Assembly: GCF_042682785.1 (NCBI RefSeq)
Contig: NZ_JBHUIB010000001.1
Location: 248,001-312,000, forward strand
Length of the DNA stretch: 64,000 nt
Source: Thalassotalea_F euphylliae
GTDB taxonomy: Bacteria > Pseudomonadota > Gammaproteobacteria > Enterobacterales > Alteromonadaceae
Direction: 5' to 3'
In this document: positions 17,698-25,934 of the stretch, in pieces
Numbering within the stretch: the stretch's first letter is position 1
How the letters are laid out: every line of letters starts with the position of its first letter
Position numbers and translations under genes: made by a program
The notes under the pieces: model-generated
The model's input: the letters and a program-made list of their open reading frames with translations, nothing else
What the model was told of the DNA's origin: nothing
Databases searched by the model: none

Positions 17698-18018
17698 TTA
17701 ACGTTTACTACCACCTAAACACTTTGGTGACAGCGGGACATTGTCATCAGCATAATAATTATGCCACTCCGTTTCAGTATATGTATGAAGTGCTAAAGCA
17801 TGGATGTGCTCTGAGAGCTCATTAGCAAGTACTTTATTAATCGCTCTATGACGTTTAATTAAACGCTCACCTTCAAAATTTTTTGAGACAATGGTGACCT
17901 TAAAATGTGACTCGCTACCCACAGGCACATTATGTTGATGGCTTTCATTGACAACGTCTAAATGTAATGGAGAAAACGCGCTCAATAACTTCTTTTCTAT
18001 AGTCGCTTCTATACTCAT
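17698..18018 (-). CDS. bolA: BolA-family protein
   Basis: A 106-residue protein from an ATG at 18018 with GGGAG five nt upstream. The fold markers are a first helix IEKKLLSAF, the SHFKVTIVS strand, the FEGERLIKRHRAINKVLANEL helix and HALALHTYTETEW. BolA proteins bind monothiol glutaredoxins with a shared 2Fe-2S cluster and influence iron sensing, shape and stress responses. The His in the LALHTYT strand is a candidate cluster ligand. In E. coli bolA lies beside yajG and ampG, and that linkage is retained here, although several genes now intervene. Confidence 0.93.
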   Translation of the reverse strand: MSIEATIEKKLLSAFSPLHLDVVNESHQHNVPVGSESHFKVTIVSKNFEGERLIKRHRAINKVLANELSEHIHALALHTYTETEWHNYYADDNVPLSPKCLGGSKR

Positions 18019-18160
18019 ATCTGCTCCCTTAACAGCGTTCATGACACCTTTCCATGTGCAGAACTTTATTTATTAATTTTAGTAATTCTTCGCTGGACCG
18101 CCAGCGATAGTTATCAAATTGTTGGTAATAATGCGTTAACTATCGACAATTCATAACAAT

Positions 18161-18715
18161 TTAATTTGGGGCAAATATTTTACGAAATGTCAGGTTAATG
18201 CGCGGCGATTTTACGCGCTTCGTACGAGGGACACAATGCTGCCAATAACGCTGCGTAGTGCCTGACATGAGCAATAGGCTGCCGTGTGACAATGGCACGA
18301 CCAATTTTTGTTTAGTCGCTTTGTGCTTCATTTGAAAATCTCGCTGATCACCCAGTGAAACAGAGGCAATATTAGGAAATTCCCCCAACTCTGGCTCATC
18401 GTCGCTATGCCAGCCAACGGTGTCATTACCATCTCGATAACAATTGACCAAACATGCATTGAGTGACCATCCCGTAAGCTGCTCTATTTGGTGTTTTATC
18501 GATGCCAGCACCGGATGCCAAGGCATGGCGCTCAATGTAAGTCCTGAATACGTGTAATCTATGCCAGGGTCGCCATACCATTGCTGTAATCGTGGAATGG
18601 CTACCCATTTACCGTACATCCTTATCTCATCTTCACGCCAAGGTACTTCATCAATGAGGGTTTGATAATATTCAGCTGCCAATGGATTACCGATAAAATT
18701 AGGCTCAAAGCTCAA
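18161..18715 (-). CDS. AlkB-like 2-oxoglutarate/Fe(II) dioxygenase
   Basis: A 184-residue protein that oxidatively removes alkyl lesions from nucleic-acid bases. The ALKBH2-type block NCYRDGNDTVGWHSDDE contains the iron-binding HxD; the distal His is in QHCVPRT, and 2-oxoglutarate is bound by arginines in RINLTFR. No ATG exists in frame at the N-terminus. The listed start is a TTG at 18715 without a Shine-Dalgarno sequence. An AGGAG at 18749-18753 is instead six nt before an ATT at 18742, which would add nine residues. It is divergent from rlmG. Confidence 0.88.
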   Translation of the reverse strand: MSFEPNFIGNPLAAEYYQTLIDEVPWREDEIRMYGKWVAIPRLQQWYGDPGIDYTYSGLTLSAMPWHPVLASIKHQIEQLTGWSLNACLVNCYRDGNDTVGWHSDDEPELGEFPNIASVSLGDQRDFQMKHKATKQKLVVPLSHGSLLLMSGTTQRYWQHCVPRTKRVKSPRINLTFRKIFAPN

Positions 18716-18837
18716 ACTTGCATCAGGCGCGGTAATATTAATGGTCTACTCCTAGTCTGACTTTATGCCACCAATAGCTGGTGAGCGAAAAAGATATTTG
18801 CGACAATAGCCAACCATTTTATCAAACTCATACGTTT

Positions 18838-19974
18838 ATGCTCAGCCCTTTTATAGTTAACGATACGCCAATTCACCTAGATAGGTTTCCTCCTGCACAA
18901 ATTAATAGAAGCTTGCAGGCTTGGGATGCAGCTGATGAGCTACTCCTTAACCACTTAAGTGAACAAGCTATACTTGCTGAGCAAACGCATGTACTCGTGT
19001 TCAATGACAGTTTTGGCGCACTAGCGCTGGCATTGACTGGTTACAAAGTGACGGTGGTTTCAGACTCTTATGTTAGCCACCAAGGTATCCGTTTTAATGC
19101 CGAACAAAACAATTTAGATATTGATGAGCTAACCATCATAGATTCAATGGCGGAGCTGCCAAAAGACGTCGATATCATTCTTTACAAAATTCCTAAAATC
19201 AATGCGCTGTTGCAGCATCAATTGAACGCTATTGCCCAAACCTACTCTCAACGTGTAAATTTTATTGCCGCAGCGCGTGCCAAAGATATTCACAAATCTA
19301 CGTTGCAAATATTCGAAAAATCTCTCGGTGAAACCAAAACATCGTTGGCTGTAAAAAAGGCACGTTTGGTCTTTTCAGTGATAGAAAATTCAGGAAGTAA
19401 AGAAGGGCAAAAAACTACCTGGCAAGAACCTACAAGTAAGTTAACACTCACCAATCTAGCTAACGTTTTTTCTCGAGAAAGCTTGGATATAGGTGCACGA
19501 TTTTTACTGGAACATCTACCTAATGTTGGCTCACAACAACAGGTTATTGACTTAGGTTGTGGTAACGGTGTTCTCGGTTTAGCGGTTTTAGCACAAACAG
19601 CTGATGCAAGAGTTACCTTCAAAGATGAGAGCTTTATGGCCGTGGCTTCGGCGCGAGAAAATGTCGTATTGAACTTCCCTGCCCTGATTGAACAGTGTCA
19701 ATTTGAAGCAGATGATTGCTTGGCAGCATCTCCGAAAAACAGTGCAGACATCATACTTTGCAACCCCCCTTTTCATCAGCAACACGCAGTTACCGACCAT
19801 ATTGCTTGGCAAATGTTTAAAGATGCCAAACGAATCCTTAAAGTTGGAGGCGAGCTCCGCATTATTGGTAATCGACAATTGGGCTACCACGTTAAACTTA
19901 AACGCTTGTTTGGCAACTGCCAAACCATTTCAGCTAACAAAAAATTTGTTATTTTATCTAGCATAAAACAATAA
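18838..19974 (+). CDS. rlmG: 23S rRNA (guanine-N2)-methyltransferase RlmG
   Basis: A 378-residue protein, the same length as E. coli RlmG, when started at the ATG at 18838; a GTG 19 codons upstream is open too, and neither has a good Shine-Dalgarno sequence. It has an N-terminal pseudo-methyltransferase half starting LDRFPPAQINRSLQAWDAADE and a C-terminal catalytic half with the SAM loop VIDLGCGNGVLGLAVL and the amino-methylase motif CNPPFHQQHAVTDHIAW. The family methylates G1835 of 23S rRNA. RsmC is the near relative, but the NPPFHQQH context and RFP start favour RlmG. Confidence 0.9.
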   Translation: MLSPFIVNDTPIHLDRFPPAQINRSLQAWDAADELLLNHLSEQAILAEQTHVLVFNDSFGALALALTGYKVTVVSDSYVSHQGIRFNAEQNNLDIDELTIIDSMAELPKDVDIILYKIPKINALLQHQLNAIAQTYSQRVNFIAAARAKDIHKSTLQIFEKSLGETKTSLAVKKARLVFSVIENSGSKEGQKTTWQEPTSKLTLTNLANVFSRESLDIGARFLLEHLPNVGSQQQVIDLGCGNGVLGLAVLAQTADARVTFKDESFMAVASARENVVLNFPALIEQCQFEADDCLAASPKNSADIILCNPPFHQQHAVTDHIAWQMFKDAKRILKVGGELRIIGNRQLGYHVKLKRLFGNCQTISANKKFVILSSIKQ

Positions 19975-19985
19975 GAGGATATTGA

Positions 19986-20555
19986 ATGAAACTTGTTAAG
20001 TTAGGCTTTTCTGCATTATTTTCGCTTGCCGTTGTAGGCTGTAGCCAAACTCCAAGCCACGTTATTTTGGCACCTCAAATAACCCAACCTGTCGTTGCCA
20101 CATACCAACAAACGCCTGTCACTTTCTCTGTTCAAGACTTACGAGCAAGTCAACATATCGTTCAAATACTGAAAAAAGATCAAGCAGCAACGCTGTATTC
20201 TCCTCAAACACCACTCAGTGATGTACTTTCACAAACGTTTTCTGACACCCTCAAAAAACAGGGGGTAATGTTGACTTCTAGCGGTTCAAAAACAATTACT
20301 GTCACTATCGAAAAAGCCTTGGTTAGCGTCAACCAAGAGTTGATGAAATACACAGCAAACAGTGAAATTGTACTCGAGTTGAAAGTGACCAATGGCGATA
20401 AAACACAAACAAACGTGTTCACAACACGAGGCAACAGTAATGGGCCACTTTCAGCAGATCTTGCCGTATTAGAACGCGACTTGAATCAGCAGTTGGGCAA
20501 ATTTATTACTGACATAGCGACCAATGCAGAGCTCATAAACTTTATAAAGGAATAA
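19986..20555 (+). CDS. yajG: YajG-family lipoprotein
   Basis: A 189-residue outer-membrane-type lipoprotein with lipobox VVGC (Cys19). The body resembles YajG: an early FSVQDLRASQHIVQI strand-turn, then LSQTFSDTLKKQG and a closing helix LERDLNQQLGKFITDIA. The function of the family is not established. It begins 11 nt after rlmG with AGAGG upstream, and is followed four nt later by the cyclophilin gene, so these are likely co-transcribed. ampG is nearby, as in enterobacteria. Confidence 0.85.
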   Translation: MKLVKLGFSALFSLAVVGCSQTPSHVILAPQITQPVVATYQQTPVTFSVQDLRASQHIVQILKKDQAATLYSPQTPLSDVLSQTFSDTLKKQGVMLTSSGSKTITVTIEKALVSVNQELMKYTANSEIVLELKVTNGDKTQTNVFTTRGNSNGPLSADLAVLERDLNQQLGKFITDIATNAELINFIKE

Positions 20556-20559
20556 CATC

Positions 20560-21144
20560 ATGCGCCTTATTACATTGCTTATCGCGTGTTGCATCACCTT
20601 TTTTGCGATTGCAGAAAAAAATAATATCGACCCCGATAACCTATTCCCTAAAGTCAAAATTGAAACATCAATGGGCATTATCATTGTTGAGCTTGACCGT
20701 ATTAAAGCGCCTGTTACCGTCAATAATTTTTTAACGTACGTGGTGGAAGGGGAATTTGACAATACGGTATTCCATCGCGTGATAGAGGAATTCATTGTCC
20801 AAGGCGGTGGTTACGATAAAGACTTCACGATGAAGAAAACCTACCCCGATATTGTCAACGAATCAGGTAATGGCAACAAAAACGACCTTGGCACCATTGC
20901 CATGGCAAAAGAGCGCTACCCCCACTCCGCAAATCGCCAGTTCTTTTTCAACTTAAGTGACAACACTAACTTAGATCCAGGTCGAGAATGGGGCTATGCA
21001 GTTTTTGGTGAAGTAGTTGAGGGACTCGACGTGATTGAAGCGATGGGAAAAGTGAAAACTGAGTATAATGAGTTAATGGGCTGGGATGATGTGCCTATTG
21101 AGCCTATAACTCTCATCAAAGCTACATTGCTGCCTGCCGAATAA
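20560..21144 (+). CDS. Periplasmic cyclophilin-type peptidyl-prolyl isomerase
   Basis: A 194-residue protein with a signal peptide (MRLITLLIACCITFFAIA). The cyclophilin core includes VTVNNFLTYVVEGEFDNTVFHRVIEEFIVQGGG, with the catalytic Arg in FHRV, and FFFNLSDNTNLDPG. It would speed proline isomerisation during folding in the periplasm, as PpiA does. PpiA/PpiB assignment is not settled, so no symbol is given. It follows yajG by four nt and is ended by a palindromic terminator at 21167-21186. Confidence 0.92.
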   Translation: MRLITLLIACCITFFAIAEKNNIDPDNLFPKVKIETSMGIIIVELDRIKAPVTVNNFLTYVVEGEFDNTVFHRVIEEFIVQGGGYDKDFTMKKTYPDIVNESGNGNKNDLGTIAMAKERYPHSANRQFFFNLSDNTNLDPGREWGYAVFGEVVEGLDVIEAMGKVKTEYNELMGWDDVPIEPITLIKATLLPAE

Positions 21145-21166
21145 GTAAATCCTTACATTTTTGTCT

Positions 21167-21186
21167 GGCAACAAAATTTTGTTGCC
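21167..21186 (+). terminator. Terminator of the rlmG-yajG-ppi unit
   Basis: A 20-nt perfect palindrome GGCAACAAAATTTTGTTGCC followed by TTTC, 22 nt after the cyclophilin stop codon. Confidence 0.7.
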
Positions 21187-21230
21187 TTTCAAACTTTTCA
21201 AACTGACGACTGTCAAAATAATGTAATAAA

Positions 21231-21250
21231 TTGTCAAAGCGCTTTGACAA
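21231..21250. promoter_or_regulatory. LacI-family-like operator
   Basis: TTGTCAAAGCGCTTTGACAA is a perfect 20-bp palindrome with the central AAGCGCTT common to LacI/GalR-family operators. It lies about 95 nt before the 112-residue orphan gene. No LacI-type regulator is in the window. Confidence 0.55.
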
Positions 21251-21281
21251 GAGTCCATTCATCGACAATAACTTAAGTAAA

Positions 21282-21296
21282 TAATAATTATTATCA
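21282..21296. promoter_or_regulatory. Fur-box-like site
   Basis: TAATAATTATTATCA matches the 7-1-7 Fur motif (TGATAAT-N-ATTATCA) at all but one position. It lies 50 nt before the start of the orphan at 21346. The AT-rich composition makes a chance match possible. Confidence 0.4.
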
Positions 21297-21345
21297 CGTT
21301 AGATATAACACGCGTTTTCCGAGATTAAAGCCAGTAAAGGCAAGA

Positions 21346-21684
21346 GTGAACATCATGATAATTGAGCAGTTTATCAGTGAGAAGAGTAATCAAATACGCG
21401 CATACATAATTGCAGTAATCGACAGAACTATACATTACACCGAACTAGACAAATTCATTGTGGACACCATGGAAGAGTGGACCTTATTGTCAGTGACTGA
21501 TGAAACACCCAGTAGCGCCAAGGAACGGGTATTTTGGCATGTAGTACATGAACTGAGTTTGCATGGCGCGCAATCACTGAACAACGATTTGTTTTTTAAA
21601 AGCGAAATAACCACCTGTTTAGACTTTTTTGCCAATCGAGGCAGCTACCCGATAGACTGCATAGGTTGGAGACCACTGCCTTAG
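21346..21684 (+). CDS. Uncharacterised 112-residue protein
   Basis: I do not recognise this family. The product is soluble, without signal peptide or membrane segment. It contains an N-terminal helix (IIEQFISEKSNQIRAYIIAVI), an acidic middle (FIVDTMEEWTLLS) and a C-terminus with FFANRGSYPIDCIGWRPLP. The GTG at 21346 has AAGG five nt upstream; an ATG three codons later is the alternative. It is monocistronic between a terminator and ampG. The upstream region carries two operator-like palindromes, one LacI-like and one Fur-like, so expression is probably conditional. Confidence 0.65.
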   Translation: MNIMIIEQFISEKSNQIRAYIIAVIDRTIHYTELDKFIVDTMEEWTLLSVTDETPSSAKERVFWHVVHELSLHGAQSLNNDLFFKSEITTCLDFFANRGSYPIDCIGWRPLP

Positions 21685-21773
21685 GCATTGTTACTGCATG
21701 ACACAAAATAAATGTTGGTTTAGCGGATAGGGCTTTGGTAGGCTTAAGCTACTTTTAGCCATCACCTATTTTC

Positions 21774-23369
21774 ATGTCGCAGCAGTCTCTCCTCCAGTCG
21801 TTTCAGTATTTTCGTGATCGTCGCCTTCTTACCGTGTTTTGTTTTGGTGTTGCCAGTGGTTTCCCATGGGTAATGATTGGCTCAGCGATGTCAGGTTGGC
21901 TTAAAGATGAAGGTTTAAGTCGTTCCAGCATTGGCTTATTTGGCCTGATCTTCGTTGCTTACAGTATCAATTTTCTCTGGTCTCCGCTGGTCGACAGACT
22001 AAAAATCCCAATATTGAGGGCACTCGGTCAACGACGCAGTTGGATTTTGTTTACCCAAGGTATTATTGTCAGTGCCACTGTCACCATGTCGCAGTTAGAC
22101 GCTCAAGCACAACTCAGCCTAATGGCATTGTTCGGTCTTGCTATCGCTATTTCTGGCGCCACCCAGGACATTGCTATTGATGCTTACCGTATTGATATTC
22201 TTAATGACCAAGATAAAAACTACATGGCAGCTGGTTCAGCAATGGCCACGTCAGGCTGGTGGACCGGCTTTGCAGGCCTTGGCAGTATTCCATTTATTTT
22301 AGTAAGCCAGCCAAATTGGCAGTGGGCGGAAGTTTACGTTGTATTAGCTGCCATAATGGTCGGATTAATGATTACAGCTATCGTCGTTAATGAACCTGTG
22401 AGTAATAGAGAACAAGAGCACAACGACATTCAACAACGTTATCTGAACGTATTGCCAACGCAAGGTCGCAAGCCACTTTTCATTTTACTGTTGCTGCCAC
22501 TGATTCTACTTACCATCGTTTATGCAAACACAGGATATGTCGCTTGGCCATCAGATATCATCAGCAACGACTACCAATTTTTATCAATAAGTTTGCTTGT
22601 TGTCGGGTTACTGTTTTTGTTCTCTAAGCAACTCTCAGGTCTCAACCGCAGTTTAATGACGCTAGAACAAAGCACGCCTGCCATAGCCCCTTCTAAAGTC
22701 CATCAATTAAGTGCATGGTTATTAACGACACTTGTAGCGCCTATTCAAGAGTTTTTCGACCGCAATGGCACGCGTTTGGCCTTATCAATTTTATTATTTA
22801 TTTTCTTGTTTAAATTAGGTGAAGCCTATTTAGGCAGAATGTCGATAGTGTTCTATCGAGAAGTCGGCTTCAGTAACGAAGATATTGCGTATTACTCCAA
22901 GATGATTAACTGGTCAGTAACCATCGTATTTTCATTGATGGGCAGTATTTTTACTATTCGCTATGGGATTTTAAAGGGCTTATTTATCGGTGGTATAGCG
23001 ATGGCCGCTAGCAACCTTTTGTTCGCAGTGATGGCGCTTGTGGGTCCTAATAAAGCACTATTTGCTTTTACCGTTTTTGTTGATGGATTTACTTCAGCAT
23101 GGGGCTCTGTCGCATTTGTCGCCTTACTATCAGTGCTGTGCAACCGAACATTCACTGCTAGTCAATACGCGTTGATGGCATCATTGGGCACATTTGGCCG
23201 CGTTATGCTGGGTTCATATTCAGGTATATTTGTCGACTGGCTAGATGGCAACTGGGCATTATTTTTTGTTTTTACAGCATTAATGGTGATCCCAAGCTTG
23301 TTATTTCTGTACAGTATAAGAAAGCCACTTACGGAACTCATAAATCAACAAGAACCACAATCAAAATAA
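21774..23369 (+). CDS. ampG: AmpG-type muropeptide permease (MFS)
   Basis: A 531-residue membrane protein with 12 or more helices. The N-terminal RRLLTVFCFGVASGFPWVMIGSAMSGWLKDEGLSRSSIGLFG and the ISGATQDIAIDAYRIDIL block are diagnostic of AmpG. It imports anhydromuropeptides (GlcNAc-anhMurNAc peptides) released during wall turnover for recycling. A long cytoplasmic loop lies around residues 270-310 between the two halves. A 56-residue membrane-protein ORF follows on the same strand. Confidence 0.93.
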   Translation: MSQQSLLQSFQYFRDRRLLTVFCFGVASGFPWVMIGSAMSGWLKDEGLSRSSIGLFGLIFVAYSINFLWSPLVDRLKIPILRALGQRRSWILFTQGIIVSATVTMSQLDAQAQLSLMALFGLAIAISGATQDIAIDAYRIDILNDQDKNYMAAGSAMATSGWWTGFAGLGSIPFILVSQPNWQWAEVYVVLAAIMVGLMITAIVVNEPVSNREQEHNDIQQRYLNVLPTQGRKPLFILLLLPLILLTIVYANTGYVAWPSDIISNDYQFLSISLLVVGLLFLFSKQLSGLNRSLMTLEQSTPAIAPSKVHQLSAWLLTTLVAPIQEFFDRNGTRLALSILLFIFLFKLGEAYLGRMSIVFYREVGFSNEDIAYYSKMINWSVTIVFSLMGSIFTIRYGILKGLFIGGIAMAASNLLFAVMALVGPNKALFAFTVFVDGFTSAWGSVAFVALLSVLCNRTFTASQYALMASLGTFGRVMLGSYSGIFVDWLDGNWALFFVFTALMVIPSLLFLYSIRKPLTELINQQEPQSK

Positions 23370-23446
23370 ACTCTGTGAAGAGCAGTACCAGCAAGACTGC
23401 GGATTTTGAATTATGCTAATGATACTTATGTTAGAAAAATAACTTT

Positions 23447-23617
23447 ATGATTCGATTATTTTTTTTATTACCGCTACTGATGTGTGGCATTTGGTGGTTC
23501 TATCTTAATCAGCGTGGCTATAGCGCAAAAGATGGACTCAAGGGCTTTATTTATATTTTGGGGCTTAACGGTATATTGCTCGGCTTTTTATTGGTGATGA
23601 TGTATATAACCAATTAG
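23447..23617 (+). CDS. Small membrane protein of 56 residues
   Basis: A small ORF starting with an ATG at 23447 and ending TAG. The product has two hydrophobic segments (IRLFFLLPLLMCGIWWFYL and IYILGLNGILLGFLLVMMYI) joined by a charged turn NQRGYSAKDG. It lies 77 nt past ampG, and the reading frame fills the space up to the convergent gene at 23630. No Shine-Dalgarno sequence is evident. The function is unknown; the hydrophobic-turn-hydrophobic layout and lack of any competing ORF support it being real. Confidence 0.6.
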   Translation: MIRLFFLLPLLMCGIWWFYLNQRGYSAKDGLKGFIYILGLNGILLGFLLVMMYITN

Positions 23618-23629
23618 TGACTAACCCTG

Positions 23630-24127
23630 TTAGTCACTACCAATGCTGCCGCTGTCACCATGCATGCTCATATCAATGATGGCCACTGCCGCTAACACAA
23701 GAGGAATATCCTCTTCATGTGCAATATCGACACCGTAGGTATCACCTATACTAAACCAGCGTTTTGACACTTGAGCGATAAGTTGACCAGCCGCAACAAA
23801 TTGGTACTCATGAGAAAAAATATCACCAGTCACCTCTACATCAGCGCCTGGCGTTTTAATGATGAAGCGACTTGTTATCCACGGGAAAAATCGTTTTTTA
23901 ATGCGACACTGGGTGCCATCAGGAAAGGTAATAAAAAACGTTTGCTTAATTGCCAGTAACTTTTGTTTAACAGAAACTACTTCACGCTCATTGACGTCTC
24001 TAACTGTTAACGATTTTCTTAGGCTGAAAAACTTCCCTTTTGCGACATAAGCTAACCTGTCTTTATCATCAAAAATTTCGAAACTGTCCCGCAAAGACAA
24101 AAGTTTTTGTTTCATTACAAATCGCAT
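23630..24127 (-). CDS. LURP-one-related (tubby-like fold) protein
   Basis: A 165-residue protein of the LURP-one-related/YxjI family, which adopts a 12-strand tubby-like barrel. Family repeats are visible: MKQKLLSLRDSFEIFDDKDRLAYVAKGKFFSLRKSL, then a second turn VVSVKQKLLAIKQTFFITFPDG. Some eukaryotic relatives bind phospholipids, but the bacterial role is unknown. The start ATG at 24127 has GGAG five nt upstream. It is convergent with the ampG unit and precedes a small membrane-protein gene. Confidence 0.75.
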   Translation of the reverse strand: MRFVMKQKLLSLRDSFEIFDDKDRLAYVAKGKFFSLRKSLTVRDVNEREVVSVKQKLLAIKQTFFITFPDGTQCRIKKRFFPWITSRFIIKTPGADVEVTGDIFSHEYQFVAAGQLIAQVSKRWFSIGDTYGVDIAHEEDIPLVLAAVAIIDMSMHGDSGSIGSD

Positions 24128-24179
24128 AAGTTCTCCATAAATATGCCTATTTCAGAGCATCAAAAATGCTATATCAAGA

Positions 24180-24605
24180 CTAATTAAGTGTTCTCAGTTC
24201 TTGTTTAATCGCATCTCGTAGCAAGGCTACTTCCTTATTAACGGCAGCAAGTGATTCTTCATTTTCTGCAATTGATGACCAGTGTATTTGCCATGTATTT
24301 TTTAACTTGTCAGCTTGTGCAGCCGCTTTTGGGCTAATCAATAAACTCAGATCATTGATTAGCCCGACTTTAACCCAACCAATCCGAGCAGACCCTGTAA
24401 TGCTATCGTTGTCATATACCGCAGAAAATATATTCTGCTCTAGTTCAGCTATTGCTGTCATCACTTCAAACGATGCCGTTCTGACTGTGGTATTTTGCTC
24501 GCTAACTTCCAACCGCCAAGCGTTGTACCCAAAGCCAATAACAGCAAATATGACGCTGAAAATTGAAGCTGCATAGTAAATTTTTAGTGTCTGTTGTCGT
24601 GCCAT
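24180..24605 (-). CDS. Uncharacterised single-pass membrane protein
   Basis: A 141-residue protein that I do not recognise. It has one N-terminal membrane segment (IYYAASIFSVIFAVIGFGYNAW) and a C-terminal helical domain likely to be periplasmic, ending in a coiled region (NEESLAAVNKEVALLRDAIKQEL). The topology is reminiscent of helical sensor or four-helix-bundle modules, but no signalling domain follows. The ATG at 24605 has GGGGA five nt upstream and is preferred over the ATG at 24623. It starts 22 nt after chrA, so both are probably one transcript. Confidence 0.7.
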   Translation of the reverse strand: MARQQTLKIYYAASIFSVIFAVIGFGYNAWRLEVSEQNTTVRTASFEVMTAIAELEQNIFSAVYDNDSITGSARIGWVKVGLINDLSLLISPKAAAQADKLKNTWQIHWSSIAENEESLAAVNKEVALLRDAIKQELRTLN

Positions 24606-24626
24606 GTGATTCCCCATGGACATGCC

Positions 24627-25799
24627 TTAGTAGACTAGTTGTACCAAAAGTACGCCTAGCGCTGCAAATGACAACACAAGAGTAATAACAGGTACTTTGA
24701 GCCCTCTTAACAAGCATAACCCCAGTAAAACAATAATACCGTCCAACCAACCGCTTATCGCTGATACAGCAACAGGTTGATAAAAGGCTGCCATTAAAAG
24801 CCCTACGACGGCAGCATTTACTCCTGACAATGCGCCAGCTACTTTGGGGTTTGCAGCATATTGCTGCCATACCGGCTGGAACGCTATGATGAGGAGAAAG
24901 CCAGGCAAGAAGATCATAATGGTTGCCACAAGCGCACCTATAATAGGTGCCGATTCAAACATACTCGCCCCAAGATAAGTTGCAAGTGTAAACATTGGTC
25001 CAGGAACCGCCTGTGCCGCTGCGTAACCAATTAAAAATTCACTTTGCGCTAGACTGCCTGCAACGGCTTCTTGTAATAGCGGAAGAACCACATGGCCACC
25101 ACCAAACACTAAGCTACCTGCTACATAAAAATCTTTCATCATCTGTGTCAATGCATTGCCACCACTAACGACAATTCCAGCGACAAGACAAATGAGAAAC
25201 AACGCAAAACTCGGCCAATCAAGCGACGATTTATTGCTTTCTAACGGCTCTGTAGAACTCGGTTCTGGTGATGAAAAGACTAGACGCCCTATCACTGCGG
25301 CAACGGCAAGCAGCCCTATTTGCAACCCTGGTAACGGTAGAAAAATCAGCAGCAACGCAACAACGAGTGCAAGTGCTTTTTGCCAAAGTTGCTGGCAAAA
25401 GCTTTTTGCCATGGTCGCTATCGCGTCAGCAACAACGACAACGGCAAGTAATTTAAGTCCGGTGACAATGCCTTTAAACGTTATCGTGTTGGCAAACTCT
25501 AGACCGATAAAAAAGAGAGTCAGCATCAATAGTACTGAAGGTGTTGTAAACCCAATAAAGGCAGCAATACCACCCGCAAGACCAGCGCGATGACACCCTA
25601 TCGCAAAGCCTACTTGGCTTGAACCAGGTCCCGGCAAAAATTGGCTTAGCGCCACTAAATTGCCGAAGTCTTGTTGGCTCAACCATTTGTGCTTCTGCAC
25701 AAAAGCTTGTTGGAAGTAACCAATATGCGCTGCTGGTCCACCAAAACTGGTGCAGCCAAGTAAGAAAAAGCGCGAAAATATTTCTATCAGTGAAGACAT
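24627..25799 (-). CDS. chrA: ChrA chromate transporter (two-domain)
   Basis: A 390-residue membrane protein made of two homologous CHR halves. The first has FFLLGCTSFGGPAAHIGYF and LVALSQFLPGPGSSQVGFAIG; the second has FYVAGSLVFGGGHVVLPLLQEAV and YAAAQAVPGPMFTLATYLG. Two-domain ChrA proteins export chromate, typically in place of sulfate. The presence of both FGG(P/G)H and PGP motifs in each half supports a functional protein. It is followed 22 nt later by the small membrane-protein gene. Confidence 0.92.
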   Translation of the reverse strand: MSSLIEIFSRFFLLGCTSFGGPAAHIGYFQQAFVQKHKWLSQQDFGNLVALSQFLPGPGSSQVGFAIGCHRAGLAGGIAAFIGFTTPSVLLMLTLFFIGLEFANTITFKGIVTGLKLLAVVVVADAIATMAKSFCQQLWQKALALVVALLLIFLPLPGLQIGLLAVAAVIGRLVFSSPEPSSTEPLESNKSSLDWPSFALFLICLVAGIVVSGGNALTQMMKDFYVAGSLVFGGGHVVLPLLQEAVAGSLAQSEFLIGYAAAQAVPGPMFTLATYLGASMFESAPIIGALVATIMIFLPGFLLIIAFQPVWQQYAANPKVAGALSGVNAAVVGLLMAAFYQPVAVSAISGWLDGIIVLLGLCLLRGLKVPVITLVLSFAALGVLLVQLVY

Positions 25800-25934
25800 G
25801 CAATGGCCTCATCATGGATACAGTGAAAGCTGGATGTTCACAACTTGTCACAAACCGTCAATTTTGGCGTTTACTTTATCATCTAAACTTTGCAAGACAA
25901 CGTAATTCAAACAAACGACATGCTAATTGTTCTT

